A DNA stretch of 64,000 nt from DASUAS01 sp963720765 (lineage in GTDB: Bacteria; Actinomycetota; Acidimicrobiia; IMCC26256; DASPTH01), in assembly GCA_963720765.1 (NCBI GenBank), contig CAVRGS010000013.1, positions 62,001 through 126,000 of the forward strand, written 5' to 3'. How positions within the stretch are numbered: position 1 is the stretch's first letter; the number at the start of each line of letters is the position of its first letter. Both the position numbers and the translations under genes were made by a program. The notes below the pieces were generated by a model, which did no database searches, had not been told where the DNA came from, and saw nothing but the letters and a program-made list of their open reading frames with translations. Below, one piece after another: positions 17,327 to 28,867 of the stretch.

Positions 17327-18256
17327 AGCTGGCGCAGCACGCGGACGCGGTCGGCGAAGGCGCGCGCCGCCACAGGGAGACCGGGCATGCGGTCGAACCC
17401 GTGTGGGCACCCCGGGTGGACATGGAGCTCGACGTTGGTTCCGGTGGCGAGGATGCGGCGTGCGTACTCGATGCTCTCGTCGCGGAAGATGTCGAGGTCA
17501 CCGGTGTCGATGTAGGTGGGGGGGAGGCCGGAGACATCGTTCGCGCGTGCGGGTGCAGCGGACGCAGGCACGGCGTCGGTGCCCACCGCGTTGCCGAGGA
17601 GCGCGTGCCATCCGGTGTAGTTGTCGTCGTACGACCACGCCGCGAAGGGCGCCATCTCGGGATCGGGCACCGTGGTGCGATCGTCGAGCATCGGGTACAC
17701 GAGGACCTGTTGTGCGACCGGGACGCCACGATCGCGGGCGAGCAGCACGACGCCCGCGGCCAACCCGCCGCCCCCGCTGTCGCCCATGACCGCGACGCGC
17801 GCCGGATCCACGCGCAAGCGGTCCGCTCGTGCGACCAACCATTGCAGACCGGCGAAGCAGTCCTCGACGGGCGTGGGGTGCGGGTGCTCGGGCGCCACGC
17901 GGTAGTCGACCGAGAGGAAGGGCAGGCCCGAATCGACGACGTACCCGGCGACCAGGTGGTCGTATCCCGCGACCGAACCCATGATCATCCCGCCGCCGTG
18001 GAAGTAGACGACTGCGGGGCCCGGTGTGCGGTCGGCCGGTTCGTACCACCGCGCCGAGATCTCGGTGCCGTCGTACGACGCGAACGGCGTGGTCGGTGCG
18101 CGCGACTTCGGGATGTTCCGGAAGCAGCGAGTCGATGAACTCGAGTCCGGTGTTGCCATTCGTGCGCAGCACCTGCCAGTCGCCACGCGCCGCGAGAGCG
18201 CGCGCGGGTGCGTTCGCGGTGAGCGCCGCGATGTCGGGGTCGAGCTGGTAGGGCAT
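17323..18256 (-). CDS. HSL-family alpha/beta hydrolase (one frame break)
   Basis: An esterase of the hormone-sensitive lipase family, about 310 residues after repair. It has the oxyanion motif YFHGGGMIMG, the nucleophile GDSGGGG, the acid in DIFRDESIEYA and the His in HPGCPHGFD. The N-terminus (MPYQLDPDIAALTANAPARA) is in a different frame, joined near 18118 by one extra base. ATG 18256 lies 2 bases after the epoxide hydrolase stop, so the two form an operon. Confidence 0.8.
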
Positions 18257-18258
18257 CG

Positions 18259-19416
18259 TCACACGATCCTGAGTGGACGGAAGCACGTGCGCACGTCGGG
18301 CACGTAGAGGTCGGGGCACTCGAAGGCAGCGAAGTGCCCGCCACGTGGCATCTCCGCGAAGTGTGAGAGCGGGTACTGCATGGCGAACCAGCGTTCCGAC
18401 GTGCGCATGATCTCCTTCGGGTAGCGCGCGTACCCGACCGGCTGCGTCGGCTTCGCCAGGGGATCGATGCCGCCGTTGGCGAAGCCCTGCATCACCTCGT
18501 AGTAGAGACGACCCGCCGAATGCGCGGTGGCGGTGACCCAGTACACCATCAGGTTGTCGAGCAGCTGGTCCTTGGTGAACGAACGTTCGACGTCGCCGTC
18601 GCAGTCCGACCACGTGCGGAACTTCTCCACGATCCACGCCGCCAGTCCGGCGGGGGAGTCGTCGAGTGCGTAGCCGATGGTCTGCGGCTTGGTCGACTGC
18701 TCCTTCATGTAACCGGAGTCGACCGCGTCGTACGCGCTCATGCCGTCGAGGAAGCCCTGCTCCTCGGGTGTGACGTCCTCGGTCATCGGGATCGGTGGCG
18801 CCATGTTGAGGTGGATGCCTGCGCAGTGCTCGGGATCGGCGAGCGCGACCTCACGCGTCACGAAGTAGCCCCAGTCACCGCCCTGCGCCACGTAGCGGTC
18901 GTACCCGAGCCCCGCCATGAGCTGCGCCCATGCGCGCGCGATGCGGCCGGGGTGCCAGCCGCGCTCGACGGTCGGGCCCGAGAACCCGTACCCGGGGAGC
19001 GATGCGACGACCACGTGGAACGCATCGGCGTCGTCACCGCCGTGCGCAGCGGGATCCCGCAGCGGTTCGATCACGTCGAGGAACTCGACGAACGAGCCCG
19101 GCCAACCGTGCGTGAGCAGCAGCGGCAGCGCGCCCTCGACCGCGGACGGCGCGTGGATGAAGTGCACACCGGTGCCGTCGATCTCGGCGCGGAAGTGGTC
19201 GAACGCGTTCATGCGCGCTTGGCGCGCCGACCAGTCGTACTCCTCGGCCCAGTAGGTGACCAGCTCCCGCAGGTACCCGAGCTCGGTGCCGTAGTCCCAG
19301 CCGGCGTCGGGGAGCTGCTCGGGGAAGCGCGTGTTGTGCAGACGCGCCCGCAGGTCGTCGAGCATCGCGTCGTCGACGTCGACCCGGAACGGTTCGATGG
19401 TGAGGTTTCCGCTCAT
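18259..19416 (-). CDS. epoxide hydrolase (EPHX1-like)
   Basis: A 385-residue epoxide hydrolase with the N-terminal EHN domain (about residues 5-110). HGWPGSFVEFLDVI is the oxyanion loop, the nucleophilic Asp is in AQGGDWGYF near residue 180, and the catalytic His is in RGGHFAAFE near the C-terminus. It opens an epoxide to a vicinal diol through a covalent ester. It is paralogous to the gene at 61386, and a fragment of a third copy lies at 17065. ATG 19416 is divergent from the SDR at 19491. Confidence 0.9.
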   Translation of the reverse strand: MSGNLTIEPFRVDVDDAMLDDLRARLHNTRFPEQLPDAGWDYGTELGYLRELVTYWAEEYDWSARQARMNAFDHFRAEIDGTGVHFIHAPSAVEGALPLLLTHGWPGSFVEFLDVIEPLRDPAAHGGDDADAFHVVVASLPGYGFSGPTVERGWHPGRIARAWAQLMAGLGYDRYVAQGGDWGYFVTREVALADPEHCAGIHLNMAPPIPMTEDVTPEEQGFLDGMSAYDAVDSGYMKEQSTKPQTIGYALDDSPAGLAAWIVEKFRTWSDCDGDVERSFTKDQLLDNLMVYWVTATAHSAGRLYYEVMQGFANGGIDPLAKPTQPVGYARYPKEIMRTSERWFAMQYPLSHFAEMPRGGHFAAFECPDLYVPDVRTCFRPLRIV

Positions 19417-19456
19417 GCCGGCGAGACGGTACTCAATGGCGTCCGATCCGGCCCGA

Positions 19457-19484
19457 GTTACAACTGACGGTCGATGTGTAACAT
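19457..19484 (+). promoter_or_regulatory. inverted repeat plus leaderless -10 box
   Basis: GTTACA (19457-19462) and TGTAAC (19477-19482) form an inverted repeat with a 14-base gap. The -10 box TAACAT (19479-19484) overlaps the right arm and ends 6 bases before the SDR ATG at 19491. A protein on the repeat would cover this promoter. Confidence 0.5.
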
Positions 19485-19490
19485 CTGCCC

Positions 19491-20225
19491 ATGGCCGAGC
19501 AGGTGCGTGCGCACGTCGTCGTGGGAGGCGCCTCGGGCATCGGCGCCGCCGTGGCCGAGTCGGAGCGCGAGCGCGGCTACGAGGTCGTCGTGTGGGACGT
19601 CGCCGGCGCGTACGACGTGAAGTGCGACGTCACCGATCCGGCGTCGGTCGACGCCGCGCTCGAACAAACGATCGGGCGCCTCGGGGCGCCGTCGGAGGTC
19701 ACGGTGACCGCGGGCGTCGGGCACTCGGGGCTGCTCCTCGACCTCCCCGTCGACGAGTGGGACCGCGTCATCGCGGTGAACACACGTGGCCCGCTGCTGG
19801 TGATGCGTGGGTTCGCGCGGGCGCTGATCGATGCCGGATCGCCGGGATCGATCGTCGCCACGTCGAGCGTGAGCGCGCGGCTGGTCGACCGCTCGATGGG
19901 TGCGTACTGCGCGTCGAAGGCCGCGCTCAGCATGCTCGTGGAGGTGGCAGCGAGCGAGTGGGGGCCCCACGGCATCCGGGTCAACGCCGTCGCGCCCGGT
20001 GTGACCGCCACGCCGATGCTCGGACGCGCGCCGACCGATTCCGGCTGGCTCGCATCGGTGCAGGAACGCACTGCGCTCGGACGACTCGGCACCGCCGCCG
20101 ACATCGCGCAGGCGATCCGTGCGCTGCACGACGTCGAGTGGATGACCGGCCAGATCGTCGAGTGCGACGGAGGCCTCGGGCTCCACAGCCCGATCAACTC
20201 GTTCGGCGAGAACCCCCGCGGCTGA
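19491..20225 (+). CDS. short-chain dehydrogenase/reductase
   Basis: A 244-residue SDR. The nucleotide loop is VGGASGIGAAVAE, the catalytic pair is in YCASKAALS and the Ser is in ATSSVSA. DGGLGLHSPINSF near the end is the usual classical-SDR tail. Probably leaderless from TAACAT. It lies 21 bases before the D-aminoacylase-like gene and is probably co-transcribed with it. The substrate is unknown. Confidence 0.88.
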   Translation: MAEQVRAHVVVGGASGIGAAVAESERERGYEVVVWDVAGAYDVKCDVTDPASVDAALEQTIGRLGAPSEVTVTAGVGHSGLLLDLPVDEWDRVIAVNTRGPLLVMRGFARALIDAGSPGSIVATSSVSARLVDRSMGAYCASKAALSMLVEVAASEWGPHGIRVNAVAPGVTATPMLGRAPTDSGWLASVQERTALGRLGTAADIAQAIRALHDVEWMTGQIVECDGGLGLHSPINSFGENPRG

Positions 20226-20246
20226 ACGCGCGAGGAAGGACGTTCG

Positions 20247-21983
<1,737 letters not shown>

Positions 21984-22045
21984 GCGCCAACCGACCACGT
22001 CCTAGGCTCGCGCGGCCAGCTCCACGGTGCATCGGGGGTGTACGG

Positions 22046-23293
22046 GTGCCGAAGGCGGTGAGCGATCCGCTGTTCGATCCTGAGGTGGTCGAGGATCCGC
22101 ACGGTTACTACGCCGAGCTGCGCGCCGCCGATCCCGTCCACGAGCTCCCGGGCACCGGCACGTTCCTCGTCACTCGGATGGACCTCATCCGCGAGGTCGT
22201 GGCCAAGCCGGCGATCTACTCGAGCGTGAGCACCGTGTTCCTCCACCATCACGGGAACGACGGCGCACCCGGCCTCCGTGGGGTGTCTCCGGATGCCGGG
22301 ATCGACACCAGTCAGGGCATGGTGCTCGCGACCGCTGATCCGCCCGACCACGCCCGTCAGCGGAAGGTCGTCACCCGGCGGCTGTCGACCTCGGTCATGC
22401 AGGGAATGGAACCCGAGTTCCGTGCGCTGGTCGACGACGTGCTCGACGGCGCCCTCACCAGGGGGCGGATCGAGCTCATGAGCGAGCTGGCCGAGCCGCT
22501 CCCGATGGTGATGGTGGCGCGGATCCTCGGTGTCGACGACGACAAGGCACCCGCACTCAAGGAGCAGGGGTACGCGTCGGTCGAGGCGATCAGCGGCTTC
22601 GTGACCGACGAACGGCTCGAGGCGCTCGGTGCACCGATGAAGAACGTCGGTCCCGTGGTCGACGGGTACCTGGCGGCACGAGGTGCGCAGAAGTACGACC
22701 CCGAGACGCTGATCGGTGTGTGCGGCCAGGCCGTCGAAGCCGGTGAGCTCACCGATCTCGAAGCCATGGCGACGTTGTTCCTGCTCATCTCCGCCGGGGG
22801 AGAGTCGACCACCAGCCTGACCGGAACCGGTGCGAGGATCCTCGCCGAACGTCCTGACCTGCAGGAGCGGCTGCGGCGCGAGCCGCAGCTCGTCCCGGCG
22901 TTCGTCGAAGAGGCGTGCCGCATCGATCCGCCGTTCCGAGGTCACTACCGCCACGTGCTGATCGACGCGGAGCTCGGCGGTGTGACCATCCCGGCCGGGT
23001 CGACGCTCGTGCTGATGTGGCCGGCGGCGAACCACGACCGAGACGTGTTCGAGCATCCCGACGACATCGATCTCGACCGACCCAACCCACGCCAGCACGT
23101 CGGGTTCGGGTGGGGGATACATCTCTGCGTCGGGGCGCCGCTCGCCCGCGTCGAGGCCAAGGTCGCGTTCGAACAACTGCTGGCGCGCACGAAGTCGTTC
23201 TCGATCGATCCCGACGCCGCACCGTTGCGCCACCACCGCAGCCTGATGGTGCGTCGGCTCGTGGACCTCCCCCTCGTCCTCGAAGCGAGGTGA
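22046..23293 (+). CDS. cytochrome P450
   Basis: A 415-residue soluble bacterial P450. The haem motif FGWGIHLCVG carries the ligand Cys361. The I-helix motif is ISAGGESTTS, where Ser follows Glu in place of the usual Glu-Thr proton relay, and EEACRIDPP stands where ExxR is expected. The start is GTG 22046. It lies 62 bases after the D-aminoacylase-like gene and before a Liv-type binding protein. No ferredoxin is adjacent, so electrons must come from elsewhere. Confidence 0.9.
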   Translation: MPKAVSDPLFDPEVVEDPHGYYAELRAADPVHELPGTGTFLVTRMDLIREVVAKPAIYSSVSTVFLHHHGNDGAPGLRGVSPDAGIDTSQGMVLATADPPDHARQRKVVTRRLSTSVMQGMEPEFRALVDDVLDGALTRGRIELMSELAEPLPMVMVARILGVDDDKAPALKEQGYASVEAISGFVTDERLEALGAPMKNVGPVVDGYLAARGAQKYDPETLIGVCGQAVEAGELTDLEAMATLFLLISAGGESTTSLTGTGARILAERPDLQERLRREPQLVPAFVEEACRIDPPFRGHYRHVLIDAELGGVTIPAGSTLVLMWPAANHDRDVFEHPDDIDLDRPNPRQHVGFGWGIHLCVGAPLARVEAKVAFEQLLARTKSFSIDPDAAPLRHHRSLMVRRLVDLPLVLEAR

Positions 23294-23332
23294 TCGCGAG
23301 GTGCCCGCGGACGCGCAGGACCTTCTCCGCGT

Positions 23333-23338
23333 TACGTT
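23333..23338 (+). promoter_or_regulatory. -10-like box before the binding-protein gene
   Basis: TACGTT followed by GACGAC lies 43 bases before the ATG at 23381. The same TACGTTGACGAC string recurs at about 28841 before the fused permease, which supports its use as a promoter element. Confidence 0.35.
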
Positions 23339-23380
23339 GACGACGACCCGGCATCCGGGGTCACGACCAGGGGGAACACC

Positions 23381-24709
23381 ATGCATCGACCGACGCGATG
23401 GGGGCTACGCGCCCTCGCGGTGACAGCGGGACTCGGGCTCGCGACCGGAGGCCTGCTCGCGACGAGCGCGAGCGCGCAGTCGGCGAGCTCGCCGGGGGTC
23501 TCCGACAAGGAGATCACGCTCGGGTACATCTCGTCCGAGACCGGCGTCGCCGCGTCGGCGAGTGAGGGTTCGGCCACGGGGTGCAAGGCGCGGATCGGCG
23601 CCGAGAACGCCAAGGGTGGCGTGAACGGCCGCAAGATCAACCTCGAGGCCATCGACGACAAGTCGTCGGCGAACCTCAACGCGGCCAAGGACCTCGTCGA
23701 GAACCGCAACGCGTTCATCGTGATCAACGACTCGCCGTTTGCGTTCGGCACCTACCGGTACCTGAACGACTCGAAGGTGCCGATGCTCGGCGGCGGGTTC
23801 GACGGCTCGTACTACTACGAGAAGGGCAACGAGAACATCATCTCCGCGTACGGCGACGGCACCCCGGTGCCCGGCATCACCTACGACACGGTCGCCAAGG
23901 TGGTGAAGAAGCTCGGGGCCAAGGAGCTGGCGTCGATCGGCTACGGCGTGTCGCCGTCGTCGAGCGAGACGGCCAAGGCCACCGTCGACTACGCGGGTCC
24001 GGCCGTGGGGCTGAAGAAGGGCTACCTCAACACCGCAGTGGACTTCGGGACCACCGATGTCGCCCCGATCGTGCTCGGGATCAAGAACTCCGGCTCCGAC
24101 GCCGTCTACCTGCCCCTCGACTCCGCGACGAACATCGCGGTCATCCAGGGTCTGCAGCAGAACAACGTGCCGATGAAGGCCAGTGTCTCGGCGACCGGGT
24201 ACGGCCAGACGCTGCTCGACCAGCCGGCGGCGAAGAGCCTCACGTCCACCGACTTGTTCCAGACCGCGTACAAGCCGGTCGAGCTCGGCGGCAAGGCGAT
24301 CAAGACGTTCCAGCAGAACCTGAAGAAGTACGGCGGCTACACCGGCGTGCCCGGCTTCGGTGAGTACACCGGCTACGTCTCGTGCGACCTCGCCATCGTG
24401 GGGCTGAAGGCGGCGGGCAAGAACCCGACCCGTCAGGGCTGGGTCGACGGCATCCGCACCACCAACGGCGGGATCTACGACAACGCCGGTCTCACGTGTG
24501 GCAACCGTGACTTCAGCAAGGCGAACTTCGGCAAGGTGACCAACGAGAGCTGCATCTATTACGCCGTGGTGAAGGACGGCAAGTGGAAGGTGCTCTTCGG
24601 CGGCAAGCCGGTCACGGGCAAGATCGTCGGTGATCAGGCCCTGATCAAGCAGTACGAGAGCAGCGCCGGCACCGGCGTCACCACGACCTCGGCCGCTCCC
24701 GCTTCGTAG
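23381..24709 (+). CDS. Liv-type ABC transporter substrate-binding protein
   Basis: A 442-residue periplasmic-binding-protein type 1 (Leu/Ile/Val-BP family). Residues 1-32 form a Sec signal ending SASA, without a lipobox Cys. The mature start SDKEITLGYISSETG is the family opening. The tail TTTSAAPAS is low complexity. No permease or ATPase follows, so it either works with the system at 27592-32419 or is an orphan. It is the intact counterpart of the broken binding protein at 27592. GGGGGAA precedes the ATG. Confidence 0.88.
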   Translation: MHRPTRWGLRALAVTAGLGLATGGLLATSASAQSASSPGVSDKEITLGYISSETGVAASASEGSATGCKARIGAENAKGGVNGRKINLEAIDDKSSANLNAAKDLVENRNAFIVINDSPFAFGTYRYLNDSKVPMLGGGFDGSYYYEKGNENIISAYGDGTPVPGITYDTVAKVVKKLGAKELASIGYGVSPSSSETAKATVDYAGPAVGLKKGYLNTAVDFGTTDVAPIVLGIKNSGSDAVYLPLDSATNIAVIQGLQQNNVPMKASVSATGYGQTLLDQPAAKSLTSTDLFQTAYKPVELGGKAIKTFQQNLKKYGGYTGVPGFGEYTGYVSCDLAIVGLKAAGKNPTRQGWVDGIRTTNGGIYDNAGLTCGNRDFSKANFGKVTNESCIYYAVVKDGKWKVLFGGKPVTGKIVGDQALIKQYESSAGTGVTTTSAAPAS

Positions 24710-24777
24710 GCGACGCGCGTCCGGCCGGCCTACGGTGCTCGGCACCCGGTGCAGGCCGGACGCGCTCCTCGCCTACG
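24705..24777. terminator. nested hairpin between convergent genes
   Basis: The inner arms GCGCGTCCGGCC (24715-24726) and GGCCGGACGCGC (24754-24765) are exact reverse complements. The outer arms CGTAGGCGA (24705) and TCGCCTACG (ending 24777) pair as well. It lies between the convergent ends of the binding protein and the monooxygenase, and overlaps both ends. No U-tract is present. A bidirectional terminator is likely. Confidence 0.6.
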
Positions 24778-26601
24778 TACGCTCGAGCGTCAGTCCCGCG
24801 AAGTCACCGCGCCCGAGCCACTCGGTGAGCAGATCGCGATAGCCGAAGTAGTCGCCGAAGCCGCCGCCGTAGGTGCCCGCGTGCGGGTCGAGCAGCACCA
24901 TGTTCCCGTCGTCGTCGAAGAGCATTCGTGAGCCGGGTGTGCACGGCACGCCACCCGGCGGCGGCGCGCTGGCCATGGACGCGGTCATGACCTGCTGCAC
25001 CCAGTCGGCCTCGGCGTCCTCGCTCACGTCGAACGCGTCGACCCCGTCGGCGTCGAGCGCAGCGATCGTGCCCGCGACGAACTCGGCGCCGACTTCGGCG
25101 AGCAACGTGTAGTTCACGGTGACGACTGCCTGCTGGCCGGGACACGGCATCAGGAACAGGTTCGGGAACCCGGAGGTCATCAATCCGAACAACGTCGCCG
25201 CGCCGTCAGCCCACTTCTCGGCGATCGTCCTTCCGCCTCGGCCGACGATCTCGTGACCGGCGCGGCGGGGCAGCGGTGTCACCTCGGGTTCGAAGCCGGT
25301 GGCGTACACGAGGCAGTCGACCTCGTACTCGCGCCCGTCGACCACGATCCCGTGCTCGGTGACGCAATCGATTCCCGCCGGGCAGTCGACGATGGTCACG
25401 TTGTCACGGTTGAGCGACGGCAGGAAGTCGTCGTGGAAGAGCGGTCGCCGGCAGCTGTACTTGTAGTAGGGCATGAGCAGGTCGGCGCGGGCCGGATCGC
25501 TGATCGTCTCCCGGATCCGCTGCCGGTGCTGCTCCATCACCTCGTAGTCGAACTCGTCGACCTGGAGCATGTACTCCTCCACGGCCATCCCGGGCTCGAA
25601 CGGCTGGTTGTTGATCCGCGCGAAGTGGTGACACCAACCGTCGTCGACGAGGTCGGTCTCGACCGACTGCCCGAGCATGACCGCCTGGAAATTCTCGTTG
25701 CGCTCGCGGTGCCAACCCGGCTGCAGGCTCGCCGCGAACGCGTCGTCGTCGGACGGTCGCCGCGCACGCCGACCGCGGCCGGTGTGCGCTGGAACACGTA
25801 CAACTGCTTCGACGACTCGGCCAAGCGGCGGGATCGCCTGGATGGCGCTGGCACCGGTCCCGATGACGCCCACGACCTTGTCGGCGAGCCCGGTCATGCG
25901 CGGATCTTCCTGTGACCCGCCGGTGTACCCGTAGTCCCAGCGCGCGGTGTGGAACGCGGCACCGGTGAACGACTCCATCCCCGGGATGGCAGGGATCTTC
26001 ATGAGGTTGAGGATGCCCACGGCCATGATCACGTACTTGGCGCGGATCTCGGTCGCCGCGATCGGTGCGGATCACCCAACGCGAGAGGTCGTCGTCCCAC
26101 TCGGTGTGCTCGACGCCGGTGTGGAACAGCGCCGCGTCGACGAGGTCGAAACGACGAGCGATCGCCTCGACGTGCTCGCGGATCTCCTCGCCCTGGGCGT
26201 AGCGCTTCGTCGGGACGTAGCTCCATCTCTTCGAGCATGGGCATGTAGCAGTACGACTCGACGTCGCACATGACGCCGGGGTAGCGGTTCCAATACCACG
26301 TGCCGCCGAACCCGCCGGCCTGATCGATCATTCGGACGGAGTCGATCCCGCGCTTGCGCAGCTGCGCGCCGGCGACGACTCCGGCGATGCCCGCGCCGAT
26401 GATCGCCACCTCGACGTCCTCACCGACGGGATCGCGTGGCGTGACCGGTGTGAACGGATCCTGGCGATACCTGGCGACGGCACGATCACGCGCGAGATCG
26501 CGGATCGCGGCCCGACCCTCGACCATGCGCTTCTCTCGCTCCGCCTCGTACTTCGCCCGCACGGCTTCCGGATCGAACGTCGACAGGTTGTCGGTCCCCA
26601 C
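24773..26601 (-). CDS. Baeyer-Villiger-type FAD monooxygenase (four frame breaks)
   Basis: A flavin monooxygenase of about 609 residues once repaired. The FAD motif is IIGAGIAGVVAGAQL, then GGTWYWNRYPGVMCD (BVMO hallmark), the NADPH motif VIGTGASAIQAIPPL, and YATGFEPEVTPL. Breaks: one extra base near 26221 (resuming VPTKRYAQGEEIREHVEAIA), near 26051 (resuming EIRAKYVIMAVG) and near 25832 (resuming AESSKQLYVFQRTPAAVG), and one missing base near 25757. All motifs survive, so sequencing error is likely, though decay is possible. The GTG start at 26601 follows the GntR stop by 1 base. Confidence 0.8.
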
Positions 26602-26602
26602 G

Positions 26603-27514
26603 TCAGGAACCGGTACCGGTGGCGAGCGTGAAGCGCGGCTCCGCGCCGATGACGTCGATGCGTGGCGCCTGATGGTCGATCACCATCGGCGAGACCCTCG
26701 CGAGGTGAGCGACGACCAGCTGATGTGCACGAGCGGCGTCTCCGGCTTCGATCGCGTCGGTGATCTCCGCGTGGGCGGCGATGACGCTGGCCCGCAGGTT
26801 GGGAGTCGGGCCCGCGCCGACTGCTTCCGCGTACTCCGCCCACGCCTGCTTGTGTTGTGACCACAGGCTCTCGAGCGCACCCATCACGATCACCAGGGTG
26901 GCGTTGCCACAACCGTTGATGATCGCGTGGTGGAACTCCTCGAAGATCAATGCCGCCCCCGCCATGTCCTGCGGGTCGACGGCACCGCAACGGATGTTCA
27001 GCTCCCGCAGCTGAGGGACCAGGGTGACCATCCGATCGCTGCGTTGCGCGCAGTGCGAGGCGCACGCGGGTTCGATCACCGCGAGGGCGGCGGCGAGATC
27101 GTCGAGCGCGACGTTGCGTGCCTGGAGCACCAACCCGAGCGTGCGCGCGGCGTTCTCCGGGGTGGGAGCGTGCACCTGTGCGCCGCCGACGTTCCCTCGA
27201 CGGACGGACACGAGGCCCTCGCTCTCGAGGATGCGCAGCGCTTCGCGGAACGACGGTCGCGAGACCTGGAACTCGCTGATGAGTTGGTCCTGCTTCGGGA
27301 GCATGCTCCCGTCGGGGAGCGTGCCCGCGACGATCTGCGCCCGGATGGCATCGGCGACCATCTCGGCGATGCTCGGCTGGACGAACTGACCGCGCCGCGC
27401 GGCGACGACCGGCGATTCCGAGGGGGGTGCCACGGCATGCCTTCCGAGACGACGAGGGAGACCAGGAAGCGGCTCAGAATATGCGCGTCCCTCCATCTTC
27501 TGCATCTTTGACAT
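26603..27514 (-). CDS. FadR/FCD-type GntR regulator
   Basis: A 303-residue GntR regulator. An N-terminal extension of about 45 residues precedes the winged helix (AEMVADAIRAQIVAGTLPDG, then QDQLISEFQVSRPSFREALR), and a C-terminal FCD helical domain with His residues for a metal or ligand (FHHAIINGCG). It is co-transcribed with the monooxygenase and divergent from the second Liv operon, so it probably controls both. Several ATGs are possible (27514, 27505, 27496); the first is chosen. Unlike its neighbours it is intact. Confidence 0.85.
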   Translation of the reverse strand: MSKMQKMEGRAYSEPLPGLPRRLGRHAVAPPSESPVVAARRGQFVQPSIAEMVADAIRAQIVAGTLPDGSMLPKQDQLISEFQVSRPSFREALRILESEGLVSVRRGNVGGAQVHAPTPENAARTLGLVLQARNVALDDLAAALAVIEPACASHCAQRSDRMVTLVPQLRELNIRCGAVDPQDMAGAALIFEEFHHAIINGCGNATLVIVMGALESLWSQHKQAWAEYAEAVGAGPTPNLRASVIAAHAEITDAIEAGDAARAHQLVVAHLARVSPMVIDHQAPRIDVIGAEPRFTLATGTGS

Positions 27515-27591
27515 CTCGCCGAGCGTGCTCGTAGGGTGCGCGTCGTTCGGATCCGGGGACCGCGCGTGCGGTCATCACCGTGGGGGGAACC

Positions 27592-28837
27592 ATGGGTGGG
27601 AAGGCTCGAGTGAGGGTGCGCGCGTCGCGCCTCGTGGTGCTGGGTGTCCTCGTGGCGGCGGTGGCGATCCCGTTCAGCGCTGCGTCGGTGTCCTCGGCTT
27701 CGGCGGCGGTCCGCGCCGGCCGTGAAGGTCGGCATGATCTACTCGCTGACCGGACCGCTTGCTTCGACGCCAGAGGTGAAGGATGCACTGCTGGCGTCGA
27801 TCGCGGCGTTCAACAAGCGCGGCGGGGCCGGAGCGAACGGGGCCAAGCTCGAGGCCGACATCTGTGACAGCAAGGGTGACGCGAACGGTGAAGTGGCCTG
27901 CGCCCACCAGATGGTCGACGACAAGGTCGTCGCGACCTTCAACGACCTGACCTTCAACAACCCGGCCGGCGTGAACGACGTGCTCCAGGCCGCGGGGATC
28001 CCGCGCATCGGGATCGGTGGCACGGACATCTCCGAGTTCGGGTCGCCGGTCTCGTACCCGATCTCGGCCGGCGTGATCGCTGCATATCTCGGTACCGCGG
28101 TCGGGTTCAAGGAGGACGGCGACACCAAGATCTGCCTCGTCGCGCACCGACGCGCCGACGGGAGCGACGTTCAAGGGCTTCCTCGCACCGTCGTTCACCG
28201 CGATCGGGGTGGACATCACGTGCGACGTCGCGGTGGCGACCGGCGCGACCGACTACGCGCCGTACATCGCGCAGCTGCAGCAGGAGAACCCGCAGGCGGT
28301 GCTGATCTCCCACACCGACGCCGTCACCACCCAGCTGATCGGCGCGATGGCGCAGCTCAACGCGAAGATCCCGCTCGGCGGCAACCCCGGGTCGTTCAAG
28401 TTGGACACCCTCAAGAAGTACCCGGCCATCACGAAGGGCACGGTGCTCTCGGACTCGTTCCCCTACCCGTCGCAGGTGAACGCCAAGGCGTTCCCCGGGC
28501 TCAAGCAGTACTTCGCCGACATGAAGGCGTCGGGGAAGAGCGCCCTCAGCCCGGCGAAGCTGAAGACGTCCGACTTCGGGCCGTGGATCGTCGACGCTCG
28601 CGTTCGTGAACGTGACGAAGGCGTCTCGACTCGTTCACGCCGGAGACGGTCATCGGCGCGCTCGAAGTCGCGAAGGACGTCGACCTCATGGGGCTGACCC
28701 CGCCGTGGACCCCCTCGACACCCGGGTTCAGCGTGTTCAAGTCGAGTTCGAACCACTTCGTGTACATCTCGCGGTTCGACGGCAAGAACATCGTCACGGA
28801 CAAGGACCCGATCGACGTCACGCAGTACATCAAATGA
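27592..28837 (+). CDS. Liv-type substrate-binding protein (four frame breaks)
   Basis: A second periplasmic-binding-protein type 1, about 414 residues once repaired. The signal peptide MGGKARVRVRASRLVVLG is in the first frame, then AVKVGMIYSLTGPLASTPEV. Single extra bases occur near 27715, 28148, 28598 and 28627; each time the family sequence resumes (TFKGFLAPSFTAIGVD, AFVNVTKASRL, DSFTPETVIGALEVAKD). It heads the operon with the fused permease-ATPase and LivF. GGGGGAACC precedes ATG 27592. Confidence 0.75.
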
Positions 28838-28867
28838 CGGTACGTTGACGACCGTCTGACGGGAGCG

